Positions 23,063 through 31,822 of a stretch of 33,461 nt of DNA are shown here, piece by piece. The DNA is taken from the NCBI GenBank assembly GCA_900548465.1, contig URKY01000027.1:1-33461 (forward strand). The letters run 5' to 3'. The translations under genes and the position numbers were made by a program. Under the pieces are notes generated by a model. That model made no database searches. It saw nothing but the letters and a program-made list of their open reading frames with translations, and was not told the DNA's origin. The stretch is from an uncultured Eubacterium sp. GTDB lineage: Bacteria > Bacillota > Clostridia > Lachnospirales > Lachnospiraceae. Positions within the stretch are counted from its first letter, which is position 1, and each line of letters starts with the position of its first letter.

Positions 23063-23947
23063 TCAGCCCCATACCGGAACCTGTTTAAACAAAGTTTTCT
23101 TTCCCCAGCCTGACATTTTCTTACTTAAAAAAATCCAGCCTGTCTTTCCGGTTTTAGTTTTTACATATGCAAAACAGTTATCCCTCTTATCAAGACCATA
23201 TTTTCCCTGAGGGCGTTTTGCTACATTCTTTGCCGGCTTGATTTTTATAATTCTAAGTTTGTCTCCCTTTTTCAAAGTAAATTTGTTCTTTGATTTTTTA
23301 GATGCTTTTTTGTACACTTTTATATTTTTCTTTACAGTATACACATATTTTTTTGAACTTTCCACAAGTTTGTAAGTTCCCGTAGCCGGTACAATTTTAT
23401 CACCTTTTAACTGTAATGGAATATCTGCGTAAAAACATCCCATTGGCAATGCGTAAGGTGTATCCACAATAATATGGAACCTTCCATTACCTTTCACATT
23501 CTTGAATCTATATCCTCTTACATACATCAGTGCCTTGTTACTGCCTGTTTCAAATTCTGTAATTTCTTTTCCGTTCCATCTTTGGAATGAACTGTAATCC
23601 AATGTATACGAATAACTGCCTATCTGAAGATTTAACTCTATTGTCTTGTCAGAAGTGTCAAAGTCAATTACCTTATAGCTTGCCCATACGTCTGTTAATT
23701 TTTTTGTATATACATTTTTGTCATTTATAAACAGACTTACACTGTCAAAAAACTCATTGTCTTTAGCGCTTACATGGGTCTGGTAATATATCTTTTCCTT
23801 AGTGCCATCTCCATCCAAATCATAGTAGTATACCTTGTCCTTCTCCAACAGTCTGTTGGTTGCCGCATAGGCATTGTCACTCTTTAGTATGGTAAATAAA
23901 CCACATAACGAAATTACTGCAATTACAAAAGTTAACATTTTCTTCAT
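23063..23947 (-). CDS. Secreted protein with C-terminal SH3-like domain
   Basis: The 294-aa product has a clear signal peptide (MKKMLTFVIAVISLCGLFTI, cleavage likely after NAYA). A beta-rich domain follows, opening with YYYDLDGDGTKEKIYY, a repeat-like Asp-rich pattern. The C-terminal bacterial SH3-like domain covers about 205-285 (VYKKASKKSKNKFTLKKGDK, KTKTGKTGWIFLSKK). Such domains bind cell-wall peptides. I infer a secreted wall-associated protein. AAGGAGG precedes the ATG. It lies 15 bases after the DMT gene and ends the three-gene unit begun by the carbonic-anhydrase-like gene. Confidence 0.75.
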   Translation of the reverse strand: MKKMLTFVIAVISLCGLFTILKSDNAYAATNRLLEKDKVYYYDLDGDGTKEKIYYQTHVSAKDNEFFDSVSLFINDKNVYTKKLTDVWASYKVIDFDTSDKTIELNLQIGSYSYTLDYSSFQRWNGKEITEFETGSNKALMYVRGYRFKNVKGNGRFHIIVDTPYALPMGCFYADIPLQLKGDKIVPATGTYKLVESSKKYVYTVKKNIKVYKKASKKSKNKFTLKKGDKLRIIKIKPAKNVAKRPQGKYGLDKRDNCFAYVKTKTGKTGWIFLSKKMSGWGKKTLFKQVPVWG

Positions 23948-23962
23948 GATTCTTTCCTCCTT

Positions 23963-24886
23963 CTACTTACCATCAAATTTATTAATTACATACACTCCAA
24001 GTGCCACAAGCATTCCTGCTACAAAGTACTTAAGCTTCATTGGCTCTCCTAATATTATTGCCGAGAATATAACTCCCAATATAGGAATAAATGCATTAAA
24101 AATTGCTATTTTACTTATCGGGTTACAGGCAATCAGCTGATTGTATATACCAAAGCATACCGCAGATATTAATACAAGAGAAATTATTATTAATATGGAT
24201 TTTGCAGTTATGTTCCATGCTACATTAGGATGTACCAAAAGTGTTATAATACACAAAATCATTCCACCAATAGTCATGCTTAATCCGGTAGCTAAAGTCA
24301 TGTCCATTTTCTTTGAAACGACTCTTGTTAATATTCCTCCAAAAGCTCCACATAGGGCATTCAGGAGAATCATTCCGTCTCCTCTAAATGAGATTCCGGA
24401 AAACATAGCCTGGCCTACCTGAATGTTAATTAGCAATATTCCGCTAAATCCGAGAACACAGCCCAAAGCTTTAATCTTTGTAAATTTATCGTCTGCAAAA
24501 ATCAGGCAGGATAATATAATTGCAAAAAATCCATTCATTGAATCCAATATTGTTGATCTTGAACTTGGCAAATATCCCAAGCCAACATAAGAAAAACAAT
24601 AATGCAGTGATATGTTGACAATTGCAAACAGCAACAGCCATAACCAGCTTTTTCCTTCTTTTATCTGCAATTTTTTCTTTTGAAGCAAGGCAAATATAAT
24701 TACAATTATTCCTGCCATCAAAAATCTGATTCCTGCAAATCTGATTTTGCTTCCAAGGTCGTCTGATGCCACATTTAGATTTGAATATCCAAGTTTTATA
24801 AGAGGATACGCCAATGACCATCCTGCCGCACACAAAAATGCCAAAACCGGTACAAGTTTTTTATTTTTAAATATCGAATTACTCAT
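23963..24886 (-). CDS. EamA/DMT-family membrane transporter
   Basis: The 307-aa protein has about ten membrane helices in two EamA repeats. The first begins VPVLAFLCAAGWSLAYPLIK with the SSRSTILDSMNGFFAIILSC segment. The second begins GMILLNALCGAFGGILTRVV and ends in AIFNAFIPILGVIFSAIILG. AGGAAAAGAG lies close to the ATG. It differs from the DMT protein at 12846 in sequence, so it is not a recent duplicate. The substrate is unknown. It is followed 15 bases later by the SH3-like secreted protein. Confidence 0.88.
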   Translation of the reverse strand: MSNSIFKNKKLVPVLAFLCAAGWSLAYPLIKLGYSNLNVASDDLGSKIRFAGIRFLMAGIIVIIFALLQKKKLQIKEGKSWLWLLLFAIVNISLHYCFSYVGLGYLPSSRSTILDSMNGFFAIILSCLIFADDKFTKIKALGCVLGFSGILLINIQVGQAMFSGISFRGDGMILLNALCGAFGGILTRVVSKKMDMTLATGLSMTIGGMILCIITLLVHPNVAWNITAKSILIIISLVLISAVCFGIYNQLIACNPISKIAIFNAFIPILGVIFSAIILGEPMKLKYFVAGMLVALGVYVINKFDGK

Positions 24887-24926
24887 GTCTCTTTTCCTAT
24901 CATTAGAAAATCGTATTTCCGTCTTT

Positions 24927-25397
24927 TTAATTATATTCCTTCATAAGTTTCACGTACTCCATAGCATTTTCTTTATTAGCCATTATCTCTTTTGATGTAA
25001 GTTTTCTAATTATTTTTGCCGGATTTCCAAAGGCCATTGAATTATCAGGAATTTCCATTTTCCCCGTAACAAGAGCTCCTGCTCCTATAATACAGTTTCT
25101 TCCTACTTTGGCTCCATTTAATAAAATACTACCCATTCCGATTACTGTATTATCTCCAATATGGCATCCATGTACAATAGCATTATGTCCTATGGTTACT
25201 CCCTCGCCAACAACAATTGGAAATCCATTTCCTGTATGCAATGTACAATTATCCTGTATATTAGTGTTGTTTCCAATTGTAATACTTTCCATATCAGCAC
25301 GGACTACTGCATTGTACCATATTCCTACATTTTCCCCCAGACTGACATTTCCCACAATATGGGCTCCAGGTGCTAAAAATATTTTTTTATTATCCAT
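24927..25397 (-). CDS. Gamma-carbonic-anhydrase-like hexapeptide-repeat protein
   Basis: The ATG at 25397 has AAGGAG six bases upstream; the TTG two codons earlier directly abuts that site and is not used. The 156-aa protein is a left-handed beta-helix with hexapeptide repeats such as VSLGENVGIWYNAVV, ITIGNNTNIQDNCTLH, VTIGHNAIVHGCHIG and AKVGRNCIIGAGALV. His residues at the positions of gamma-carbonic-anhydrase zinc ligands are present (TLHTGN, IGHNAIVHGCHIG). The family includes true carbonic anhydrases and proteins of uncertain activity (YrdA, PaaY, CaiE). It probably leads a unit with the downstream DMT and SH3-like genes, 40 and 15 bases apart. Confidence 0.87.
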   Translation of the reverse strand: MDNKKIFLAPGAHIVGNVSLGENVGIWYNAVVRADMESITIGNNTNIQDNCTLHTGNGFPIVVGEGVTIGHNAIVHGCHIGDNTVIGMGSILLNGAKVGRNCIIGAGALVTGKMEIPDNSMAFGNPAKIIRKLTSKEIMANKENAMEYVKLMKEYN

Positions 25398-25437
25398 TCT
25401 CAACTCCTTAAATATCCTTTCAGTTTTATTTTAACCT

Positions 25438-25476
25438 AAAAAAACCCTTTATGCCACTGTTAATAGCATAAAGGGT
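25438..25476 (-). terminator. Strong intrinsic terminator of the 1463-aa surface protein gene
   Basis: A perfect 11-bp stem (ACCCTTTATGC, 25444-25454, with GCATAAAGGGT, 25466-25476) closes an 11-base loop. On the minus strand seven T residues follow. It lies 15 bases past the stop codon. Confidence 0.9.
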
Positions 25477-25490
25477 CGTTAAATATTTTT

Positions 25491-28400
25491 CTATCTGTTA
25501 TATAACTGAAGTTCGTAAAGTCTTACAGTACCAACTCCACCATTATCTGAATTAAATATCTTAAATACAATGTATCTTGCAGTCTGGCTTCCTATGTTAA
25601 ATGATGAAATTGCATCATTCTGATTTACCTGATAATCTACTGACTTCCATTCTTTTCCATCGTTTGATACAAGAACTTCCCATTCAGTAGTATTACCGAA
25701 ACCTTCCTTAGTTGATGTATTGTAAAGAGTATAGGTATTAAATGTCTTTGTACTTCCAAGGTCTATCTTTACAAAGTGCTGAGCACCTGATAAAGCATAT
25801 GCCTGATTTTCCACGCTTCCTGATGTAGCACACCATTTTGTTGACAAATCGCCATCAATAAGTTTAGATGAAGACTCACCATCCTTTGTGTAACCTGATT
25901 CACTGATAATTGTTGCACCTGACAATAAATTTGTTCCGCCTGTTACTGCTGAAGACAGTTTTGTACCGGTTCTATTTCCATGAGTTTTTCCTACATAAGC
26001 CGGATAATCAATATTAGGTACTCCAGGTAAATCTGTAGTAATCCAATTATCTGAATAATTTCCAAATCCTGTAAATGTCCATGTACCGTTTTTAAGTTCC
26101 TCTACATAATGTAATCTGAGAGATTCTATACAATCATATCCTGTAATCTGTTTTACTAACTGATTCCATGGTGTTGATGTATCATATGGATTATCATCAT
26201 ATCTTGTACCCTTATTGTCCTTTAATAAATGGTTAAGACTATCAATAAGACCATATTTTACATTTCCACTACTATCCTTCGTTGTCGGATATTTTGAATC
26301 CATATATGAGAAGAACCATTTATTATTTCCATATGCCTCATAGCCCCAGTCCTGAAGGGATGTATCGTTGGCATAATATACCTGCGCAGTATCTTCATGT
26401 GCCCAGTGATAGTAACGGAATCCACCGTAATTTGCCATATTTTCTACCCACCATGCTTTTGATGATGAAGATACATTTCCGTACTGCTGTACAGCATGTG
26501 TTAACTCATGTGTAAAATATCCAATTCCTCTTGGATTATTATTCATCCAATCAACTGCAATTACTATTGAAGAACCGGATGTGTATGCCACTCCATCATA
26601 TCCCTTGTCAGCTCTTACAAATATTTTTTTAGGTTCCGAACCTGTTCCCCAACGTTTATACTGTCTTGGGTAAACCTCGTAGAATGCATTATACAATGCT
26701 TCCTTATATCCCTTTGCTGTTACCTGATCCCAGTCACCTACAAACAAAGCTTTGAACTCACTATCAGTTACTGAACTACCCCTTAATGTAATGTCTGAAA
26801 TCTGGAAACTATTTCCGTACAATTCTGTAATTTCCATTTTATACTGAGTATATGTTCCTATCTTATCAACAAGATATGTATAATCAGCATAATCCTGATC
26901 TGCCATTCCGCTTTCATTTACCGTATCAATTAATTCCCAGTTTTTTCCGTCAGCCAAGCCGTATAACTTCCATGCCTTAATTGTTCTGTTTGGATATTTT
27001 GAATTATCGTTAGCAGTTGTAATTGTGTAACTGTAAAGTGTTGTATTCTGTTTCATTTTCCATACTATATTCCCCGGTATCTGAGATGTAGAATATAATT
27101 TAGTTGCTCTCTTACCATCAAATATATTTTCCACACCTTCATTTGAATTAAATCCGTTTATTGTAGTAGCCCCGGTATCTATTCCACTTACCTGATCTGT
27201 AATATCAATTCCTCTACTTTCTGTAATTCTGTCGACATCACCTTTCAGATAAATTTCAGACATCTGTGAACCATAATATAACTTTCCATCATCACCACTA
27301 TTTTTAATAATAATCATAAAATATTGTGCTGACATCTGTGTTGTACAATTAAATGTGTATTCACCATTATTTGTGTGGGTAATTCCACCATTATCAATAT
27401 CTGAAACAGTTGTCCAGTTTTCACCATCCATTGATGCATATACTGCCCAGCTGTGAGGATCTCTATGCTTATATGTGGATGCATCCCCTGCTAATACAAA
27501 TGTGTAACTCTTAAGTGTAACTGCTCTCTTCATTTTCCATGCAATAGTGATTGCCGGAGCATCATTTGTAAAGAACTTTGTATTAACATTATTGTCAAAT
27601 ATTTTTTCTATTCCTTCGTTGTTACTTGTATTTCCTTTGGTTGATGACAATTTATCATCAATACCATCCAAATATGGTGTAAGTGAAATGTCACTTGCTA
27701 CCTGAGAATCAGCTGCTTCCTCCTGAACCCCCGGATTCTTTACTACATGAGATGTATCTTCCGGTGCCTTAGTTGGAGCTTCTGTTGGTGCTTCTGTGGG
27801 TGTAACGGCACCAAGTTCTTCAAGGCTTGCTTCCGTAACAATAACTTTCCCTGCCTGACTTGCTGTATTGTCTACGTAACCCATCATAATTCCCAGTAAA
27901 TATCTGTTCTTTGCCTGTGTTATATTTACAGTTGTCTGATATACATATTCCTTATTTGCTTCAACTGAAACTGCTGCATCTGAATTAGCATATGACCAAT
28001 CCCCACCATCTACCCCATTGCTCTGAAGGAGAACCTGATACTTTCTTGCTACTGTTGAAGTGAACTTAACTGTAATTCTGTATGTTGTATTATCTTTTAA
28101 TTCAATTCCGTTGTAAACTAACTGGTAGTCATAATTATTTCCACCTGAAATAGCCGGCAGGTCAATTTCTGCTTTTCCATCTGTAACTGCTGCCCCCTGC
28201 GGATATATCCACTTTGTAAATCCCGGTACTTTTCCTTTGTTATTACTTGGAGTATATTCTGTATCTTTTTCGGTTTTCTTTTCGGTAGGTGCATCTGTTG
28301 GTGCATCTGTCGGAGCCTCTGTTGGTGCTACTGTTGGTGCATCTGTCGGAGCCTCTGTTGTAGCTACATTATCTTTTGTTACTTTAAAATCAATTGTTGT

Positions 28401-29882
28401 TTTATCTGACTCATATCCATTTTTTTCTGCTGTTACGGAAATTTTATAATCTCCTACTGTTGTAAAATATTTTGAATCACAATTATAGAATCCTGCAACA
28501 ATTCCTGATTCAATTTTTGTATCATTTATATAGAAGTTATATGTAACTCCCTCTTCCATTGCCCATGCAAAATAGAATGGCAAATTCTTGTTTCCTGCAA
28601 ATGTTAATCCTATCGGTGCTGCAGGTTTATTAGGATCCGCTGTTGTTGGAGCTACCGTTGTTGGTGCTTCTGTCGGAGCCTCTGTTGGGGCTACTGTCGG
28701 TGCCTCTGTTGGTGCTACCGTTGGGGCCTCTGTTGGCGCTTCCGTAGGTGCTACTGTTGGGGCTTCCGTTGGGGCCTCTGTTGGTGCTACCGTTGGGGCC
28801 TCTGTTGGGGCCTCTGTTGGCGCATCTGTTGGTGCATCTGTCGGTGCTTCTGTCGGTGCTACTGTTGTAGCTACATTATCTTTTGTTACTTTAAAATCAA
28901 TTGTTGTTTTATCTGACTCATATCCATTTTTTTCTGCTGTTACGGAAATTTTATAATCTCCTACTGTTGTAAAATATTTTGAATCACAATTATAGAATCC
29001 TGTAACAATTCCTGATTCAATTTTTGTATCATTTACATAGAAGTTATATGTAACTCCATCTGCCATTGCCCATGCAAAATAGAATGGTAAATCCTTGTTT
29101 CCTGCAAATGTTAATCCTATCGGTGCTGCAGGTTTATTAGGATCTGCTGTTGTTGGTGCTACCGTTGTTGGTGCTTCTGTCGGTGCCTCTGTTGGGGCTT
29201 CTGTCGGTGCCTCTGTTGGTGCTACCGTTGTTGGGGCTACTGTTGGCGCTTCCGTTGGGGCCTCTGTTGGTGCTACCGTTGGAGCCTCTGTTGGTGCTAC
29301 AGTTGGTGCCTCTGTTGGCGCTACTGTCGGCGCTTCCGTAGGTGCTGCTGTTGGGGCTACTGTTGGGGCCTCTGTCGGAGCTTCTGTCGAAGCCTCTGTT
29401 GGGGCTACTGTAGGGGCTTCCGTTGGGACCTCTGTTTTTGGTTCTACAACTGTAGTTGTAATAACTGCACCATTTGCGGTTGTAGGCGCAACTGTTGTAG
29501 ATGTCTGTGCATTTCCTGATGTTTGCTGTTCCCCTTTATTATTTTTTACCGTTACCTTTACTTTGTATTTCTTCTTGTTGTATGTAGCTTTTATTACTGC
29601 CTTTCCGGCTTTTTTAGCTTTAATTACAATTTTGTTTTTTAATTTTCCTTTTTTCTTAATGGAAACTACTTTTTTTCCTTTTACTACTTTCCATTTAACC
29701 TTTTTACTTACATTTTTTAATTTAACAGTTTTCTTTTTCCCAACTTTTAGACTTACTTTCTTTTTACTCAGCTTTACTTTTTTAGTAGCTGCATAAGTTG
29801 GTACTTCTGAAATTGGCATGTAAGCTCCTGCCACGGCAATTACAAGTACAATTGCTAGTATTCTACTTTGTAGCTTTTTCAT
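25491..29882 (-). CDS. Large secreted multidomain protein with basic-secretory-protease metallopeptidase domain
   Basis: The 1463-aa protein starts after AGGAGGAG. It has a signal peptide (1-32) and a Lys-rich Ig-like domain (33-115). Ala-Pro-Thr-Glu/Val linkers (about 150-246, 340-415, 507-535) surround two near-identical 90-residue beta domains (250-337 and 419-506). A CBM4/9-like domain covers about 550-690. Two F5/8C-like domains (735-882, 890-1037) precede a basic secretory protease-type domain (1040-1280) with HELTHAVQQY (zinc HELTH 1125-1129) and WWVENMANYGGFRYYHW. A last F5/8C domain lies at 1315-1463. No LPXTG or SLH motif is visible. I infer a released or loosely attached peptidase that binds glycans through its discoidin/CBM modules, perhaps acting on host or dietary glycoproteins. 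The metallopeptidase class is clear; the substrate is not. Confidence 0.88.
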   Translation of the reverse strand: MKKLQSRILAIVLVIAVAGAYMPISEVPTYAATKKVKLSKKKVSLKVGKKKTVKLKNVSKKVKWKVVKGKKVVSIKKKGKLKNKIVIKAKKAGKAVIKATYNKKKYKVKVTVKNNKGEQQTSGNAQTSTTVAPTTANGAVITTTVVEPKTEVPTEAPTVAPTEASTEAPTEAPTVAPTAAPTEAPTVAPTEAPTVAPTEAPTVAPTEAPTEAPTVAPTTVAPTEAPTEAPTEAPTEAPTTVAPTTADPNKPAAPIGLTFAGNKDLPFYFAWAMADGVTYNFYVNDTKIESGIVTGFYNCDSKYFTTVGDYKISVTAEKNGYESDKTTIDFKVTKDNVATTVAPTEAPTDAPTDAPTEAPTEAPTVAPTEAPTEAPTVAPTEAPTEAPTVAPTEAPTVAPTEAPTEAPTTVAPTTADPNKPAAPIGLTFAGNKNLPFYFAWAMEEGVTYNFYINDTKIESGIVAGFYNCDSKYFTTVGDYKISVTAEKNGYESDKTTIDFKVTKDNVATTEAPTDAPTVAPTEAPTDAPTDAPTEKKTEKDTEYTPSNNKGKVPGFTKWIYPQGAAVTDGKAEIDLPAISGGNNYDYQLVYNGIELKDNTTYRITVKFTSTVARKYQVLLQSNGVDGGDWSYANSDAAVSVEANKEYVYQTTVNITQAKNRYLLGIMMGYVDNTASQAGKVIVTEASLEELGAVTPTEAPTEAPTKAPEDTSHVVKNPGVQEEAADSQVASDISLTPYLDGIDDKLSSTKGNTSNNEGIEKIFDNNVNTKFFTNDAPAITIAWKMKRAVTLKSYTFVLAGDASTYKHRDPHSWAVYASMDGENWTTVSDIDNGGITHTNNGEYTFNCTTQMSAQYFMIIIKNSGDDGKLYYGSQMSEIYLKGDVDRITESRGIDITDQVSGIDTGATTINGFNSNEGVENIFDGKRATKLYSTSQIPGNIVWKMKQNTTLYSYTITTANDNSKYPNRTIKAWKLYGLADGKNWELIDTVNESGMADQDYADYTYLVDKIGTYTQYKMEITELYGNSFQISDITLRGSSVTDSEFKALFVGDWDQVTAKGYKEALYNAFYEVYPRQYKRWGTGSEPKKIFVRADKGYDGVAYTSGSSIVIAVDWMNNNPRGIGYFTHELTHAVQQYGNVSSSSKAWWVENMANYGGFRYYHWAHEDTAQVYYANDTSLQDWGYEAYGNNKWFFSYMDSKYPTTKDSSGNVKYGLIDSLNHLLKDNKGTRYDDNPYDTSTPWNQLVKQITGYDCIESLRLHYVEELKNGTWTFTGFGNYSDNWITTDLPGVPNIDYPAYVGKTHGNRTGTKLSSAVTGGTNLLSGATIISESGYTKDGESSSKLIDGDLSTKWCATSGSVENQAYALSGAQHFVKIDLGSTKTFNTYTLYNTSTKEGFGNTTEWEVLVSNDGKEWKSVDYQVNQNDAISSFNIGSQTARYIVFKIFNSDNGGVGTVRLYELQLYNR
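28286..29426 (-). repeat. Ala-Pro-Thr linker minisatellite in the surface protein gene
   Basis: Three blocks of 12-base units (29426-29141, 28865-28640, 28364-28286) encode APTE, APTV and APTD. The units vary in third positions, so they are under coding constraint rather than freshly amplified. Length variation between strains is likely. The linkers are Thr-rich and could be O-glycosylated. Confidence 0.9.
28361..29158 (-). repeat. Two near-identical copies of a domain-coding segment, 507 bp apart
   Basis: The segments starting at 28361 and 28868 match over about 290 bases with only around ten differences, then merge into the Ala-Pro-Thr repeats. The 507-base offset is 169 codons, so the reading frame is kept. 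It encodes the duplicated beta domain of the surface protein and is probably a recent tandem duplication that used the flanking repeats. Confidence 0.9.
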
Positions 29883-29995
29883 GTTTTAACTCCTCCTATT
29901 TTTTGTTCATATTTTTAACTTTAACATACACAAAAACCCCTTTCTAGGTACCATTTGTTATAAAGGTGTCATAATTTTATTTTTTACTTTGTAAT

Positions 29996-30175
29996 TTACA
30001 CCATTATATATTCGCTCAACATTTCTTTCACATTGATTTCTATTTCATTTGCGATTTCAATACATTGATTTTTTTGAGTCCTCCATTAGTACCAACTTCA
30101 ATCAATTCTTTTATCCCCGGATTACTGCCATTTCCTGCAATTGTGGTGGTATGTTTTCCGTTTTCCGTATTTTAG
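29996..30175 (-). pseudogene. Frameshifted 3' remnant, possibly HipA-like toxin
   Basis: A minus-strand frame reads ENGKHTTTIAGNGSNPGIKE, then LIEVGTNGGLKK. At a run of seven A residues it must shift by one base to continue NQCIEIANEIEINVKEMLSEYI to the TAA at 29996. The pattern of a short basic strand, a Gly/Asn turn, 'ELIEVG..GGL' and a final helix resembles the C-terminal tail of HipA-family kinases. The match is by memory and weak. The rest of the gene is missing. Confidence 0.4.
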
Positions 30176-30180
30176 ACGTG

Positions 30181-30204
30181 TAATAGATAATATTTTGTCT
30201 ATTA
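30181..30204. other. Inverted repeat in the AT-rich gap before the acyltransferase gene
   Basis: TAATAGA (30181-30187) and TCTATTA (30198-30204) form a 7-bp inverted repeat with a ten-base centre. It could be a weak hairpin or a binding site. The rest of 30205-30394 is AT-rich with no open frame; no convincing promoter could be fixed there. Confidence 0.25.
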
Positions 30205-30394
30205 TATTATCATTATTTTGTTTTATTTATAAGTTTATACCTCTTGTTAAATTACGACTTTAAAATGTTAATGCCGGTTTCTTTCAACCCTAAATTTCTA
30301 TATATCGACATATCATTTTTTATACAATTATGTTAGTATATTCTCATATGTCTATGCGGACAAATTTTATTTTACTATATGAGGAAAAACAGTT

Positions 30395-31447
30395 ATGAAA
30401 GAACGAAAAACCTGGATTGATGCCACAAAATCTATTGCAATAGTTTCAGTAATATTAATTCATTCTTTACAGGAGGAGTATTCATTTTATCCACCTGATT
30501 TAAACAAGCTTAGTACAAAGCATGAACTTTTTGCATTAATATTATTTACCATAGGTAGAATTGGCGTTCCACTGTTTTTAATGTGTACGGGATTTCTTTT
30601 GCTTGGAAGAGATTATAATGATAAAACTACGAAAAGGTTTTGGAAAAGAAATGTTTTAGGATTGGTTATTACCTGTGAAATATGGATTGCATTGTACAAT
30701 ATATTTTTAATCCTTCATGGTGATGAAGAATTCTCCATTTTGACCTTTTTTAAAACAATGACATTTACCACACCTGTTAATTTTACCCATAATCCGACCT
30801 GGTATATTCCTATGATTATCGGTGTGTACATATTTATTCCATTTTTATCGTCAATACTGGCAAAGTTTGACTGGAAACTTTTAAGAATACCATTCGCAAT
30901 AACAACATTTTATTTATTAGTGCTACCGGTTATAAACAATGTACTCTTAGCTTATAAAAAGGAACCCGCTATCAATCAATTATACCTGAATTTTAGCGGT
31001 GGCATATATGGCGTAATGATTATCTGCGGTTATCTGGGATTGAAATGGCTTAAGAAAATAAGCACTCCTTTGCTGACTTTAATCACGACAGTATCATTTG
31101 GGTCACTGCTCTATTTACAGTTTATCTGCTATCAGGAAGACTATGAGTATAGAACATGGTATGACAATATCTTTTTAGTAATTATTGCATTATGCATATT
31201 TGTTATTGTAAGTAGAAAAAAGCAATGGCATTTTGCAGCACTATGGAAAACTTTAGCCAATTGTTCCTTTGGAATATATTTAATACACAAACCTATACTG
31301 ATGTTTATGCACAATAAGGTTGGGGGAATAAATGAACCTGTTAATCTATTCATTATATTCATCACTGTCTTTGGAATAAGCTGGTTGCTTGTATATATGC
31401 TGGGAAAAATTCCAAAATTAAATAGGATATTATTCTTTATGAAATAA
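30395..31447 (+). CDS. Acyltransferase-3 family membrane protein
   Basis: The 350-aa protein opens with WIDATKSIAIVSVILIHSLQ, the first helix of acyltransferase 3 proteins with the conserved His at about residue 24. A second conserved segment, IGRIGVPLFLMCTGFLLLGRD, follows. About ten membrane helices are visible, including WYIPMIIGVYIFIPFLSSIL and CSFGIYLIHKPILMFMHN, the family's late FGIYLIH motif. Members add acetyl or other acyl groups to cell-surface polysaccharides or peptidoglycan. Here the acceptor is unknown and no glycan cluster surrounds it. ATGAGGAAAAAC precedes the ATG. It is a single-gene unit with a clear terminator. Confidence 0.9.
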   Translation: MKERKTWIDATKSIAIVSVILIHSLQEEYSFYPPDLNKLSTKHELFALILFTIGRIGVPLFLMCTGFLLLGRDYNDKTTKRFWKRNVLGLVITCEIWIALYNIFLILHGDEEFSILTFFKTMTFTTPVNFTHNPTWYIPMIIGVYIFIPFLSSILAKFDWKLLRIPFAITTFYLLVLPVINNVLLAYKKEPAINQLYLNFSGGIYGVMIICGYLGLKWLKKISTPLLTLITTVSFGSLLYLQFICYQEDYEYRTWYDNIFLVIIALCIFVIVSRKKQWHFAALWKTLANCSFGIYLIHKPILMFMHNKVGGINEPVNLFIIFITVFGISWLLVYMLGKIPKLNRILFFMK

Positions 31448-31452
31448 AATGT

Positions 31453-31498
31453 AAAAGGACGGATACTCGCATGGAACATCTGTCCTTTAATTTTTTTT
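31453..31498 (+). terminator. Intrinsic terminator of the acyltransferase gene
   Basis: The stem AAAGGACGGAT (31454-31464) with ATCTGTCCTTT (31478-31488), one mismatch, has a 13-base loop and eight T residues at 31491-31498. Its T tract overlaps the stop of the HicB remnant on the other strand. Confidence 0.88.
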
Positions 31499-31719
31499 AG
31501 CGGGAAACACCTAATCTTGACATTAACGCTTCCTGTAATACCTTTGAAACGTTAAGATGTGCTTTTTCTGCTTCCTGATTCAGCCAATTTGGAATTGTCA
31601 CATTTCGTCTAACAGTTTTGTTATCCAGCATTCTTCGATACACCACTAAATCTACATATTGCCTTTGCTAATCTTTCTTCTACTTCCCTGTGCCTTGAAA
31701 TTTGTTCTTCATCCTTCAC
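31497..31719 (-). pseudogene. HicB-type antitoxin remnant
   Basis: On the minus strand the frame ending at TAA 31497 reads YVDLVVYRRMLDNKTVRRN, then VTIPNWLNQEAEKAHLNVSK and VLQEALMSRLGVSR. This is the C-terminal ribbon-helix-helix part of HicB-family antitoxins, which regulate their own operon. The upstream part (VKDEEQISRHREVEERLAK, from GTG 31719) lies in another frame, and the N-terminal HicB fold and the HicA toxin are absent. I read it as a degraded toxin-antitoxin locus. The tail alone could in principle still be expressed from ATG 31631 as a 44-aa DNA-binding peptide. Confidence 0.65.
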
Positions 31720-31736
31720 CACTCTAACACGTTAAA

Positions 31737-31765
31737 TTGACAAACTCCCCACATTTCTTTAATAT
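31737..31765 (+). promoter_or_regulatory. Strong sigma-A-type promoter of the sodium symporter gene
   Basis: A perfect TTGACA (31737-31742), a 17-base spacer and TAATAT (31760-31765) lie 58 bases before the start codon. Confidence 0.75.
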
Positions 31766-31822
31766 GATGTTTGCGGTGCAAAATATCACCCCAAATATTA
31801 TAAAATTAGAATTGAGATTTTT

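Noticed and set aside
24486..24833. Second minus-strand frame inside the DMT gene
   Set aside because: It overlaps a well-supported ten-helix membrane protein in another frame and has no start site or protein-like pattern.
28588..29796. Plus-strand open frames rich in VGASVGAT repeats
   Set aside because: They are the exact antisense of the Ala-Pro-Thr linkers of the surface protein; they lack a ribosome site and their composition follows from the repeat.
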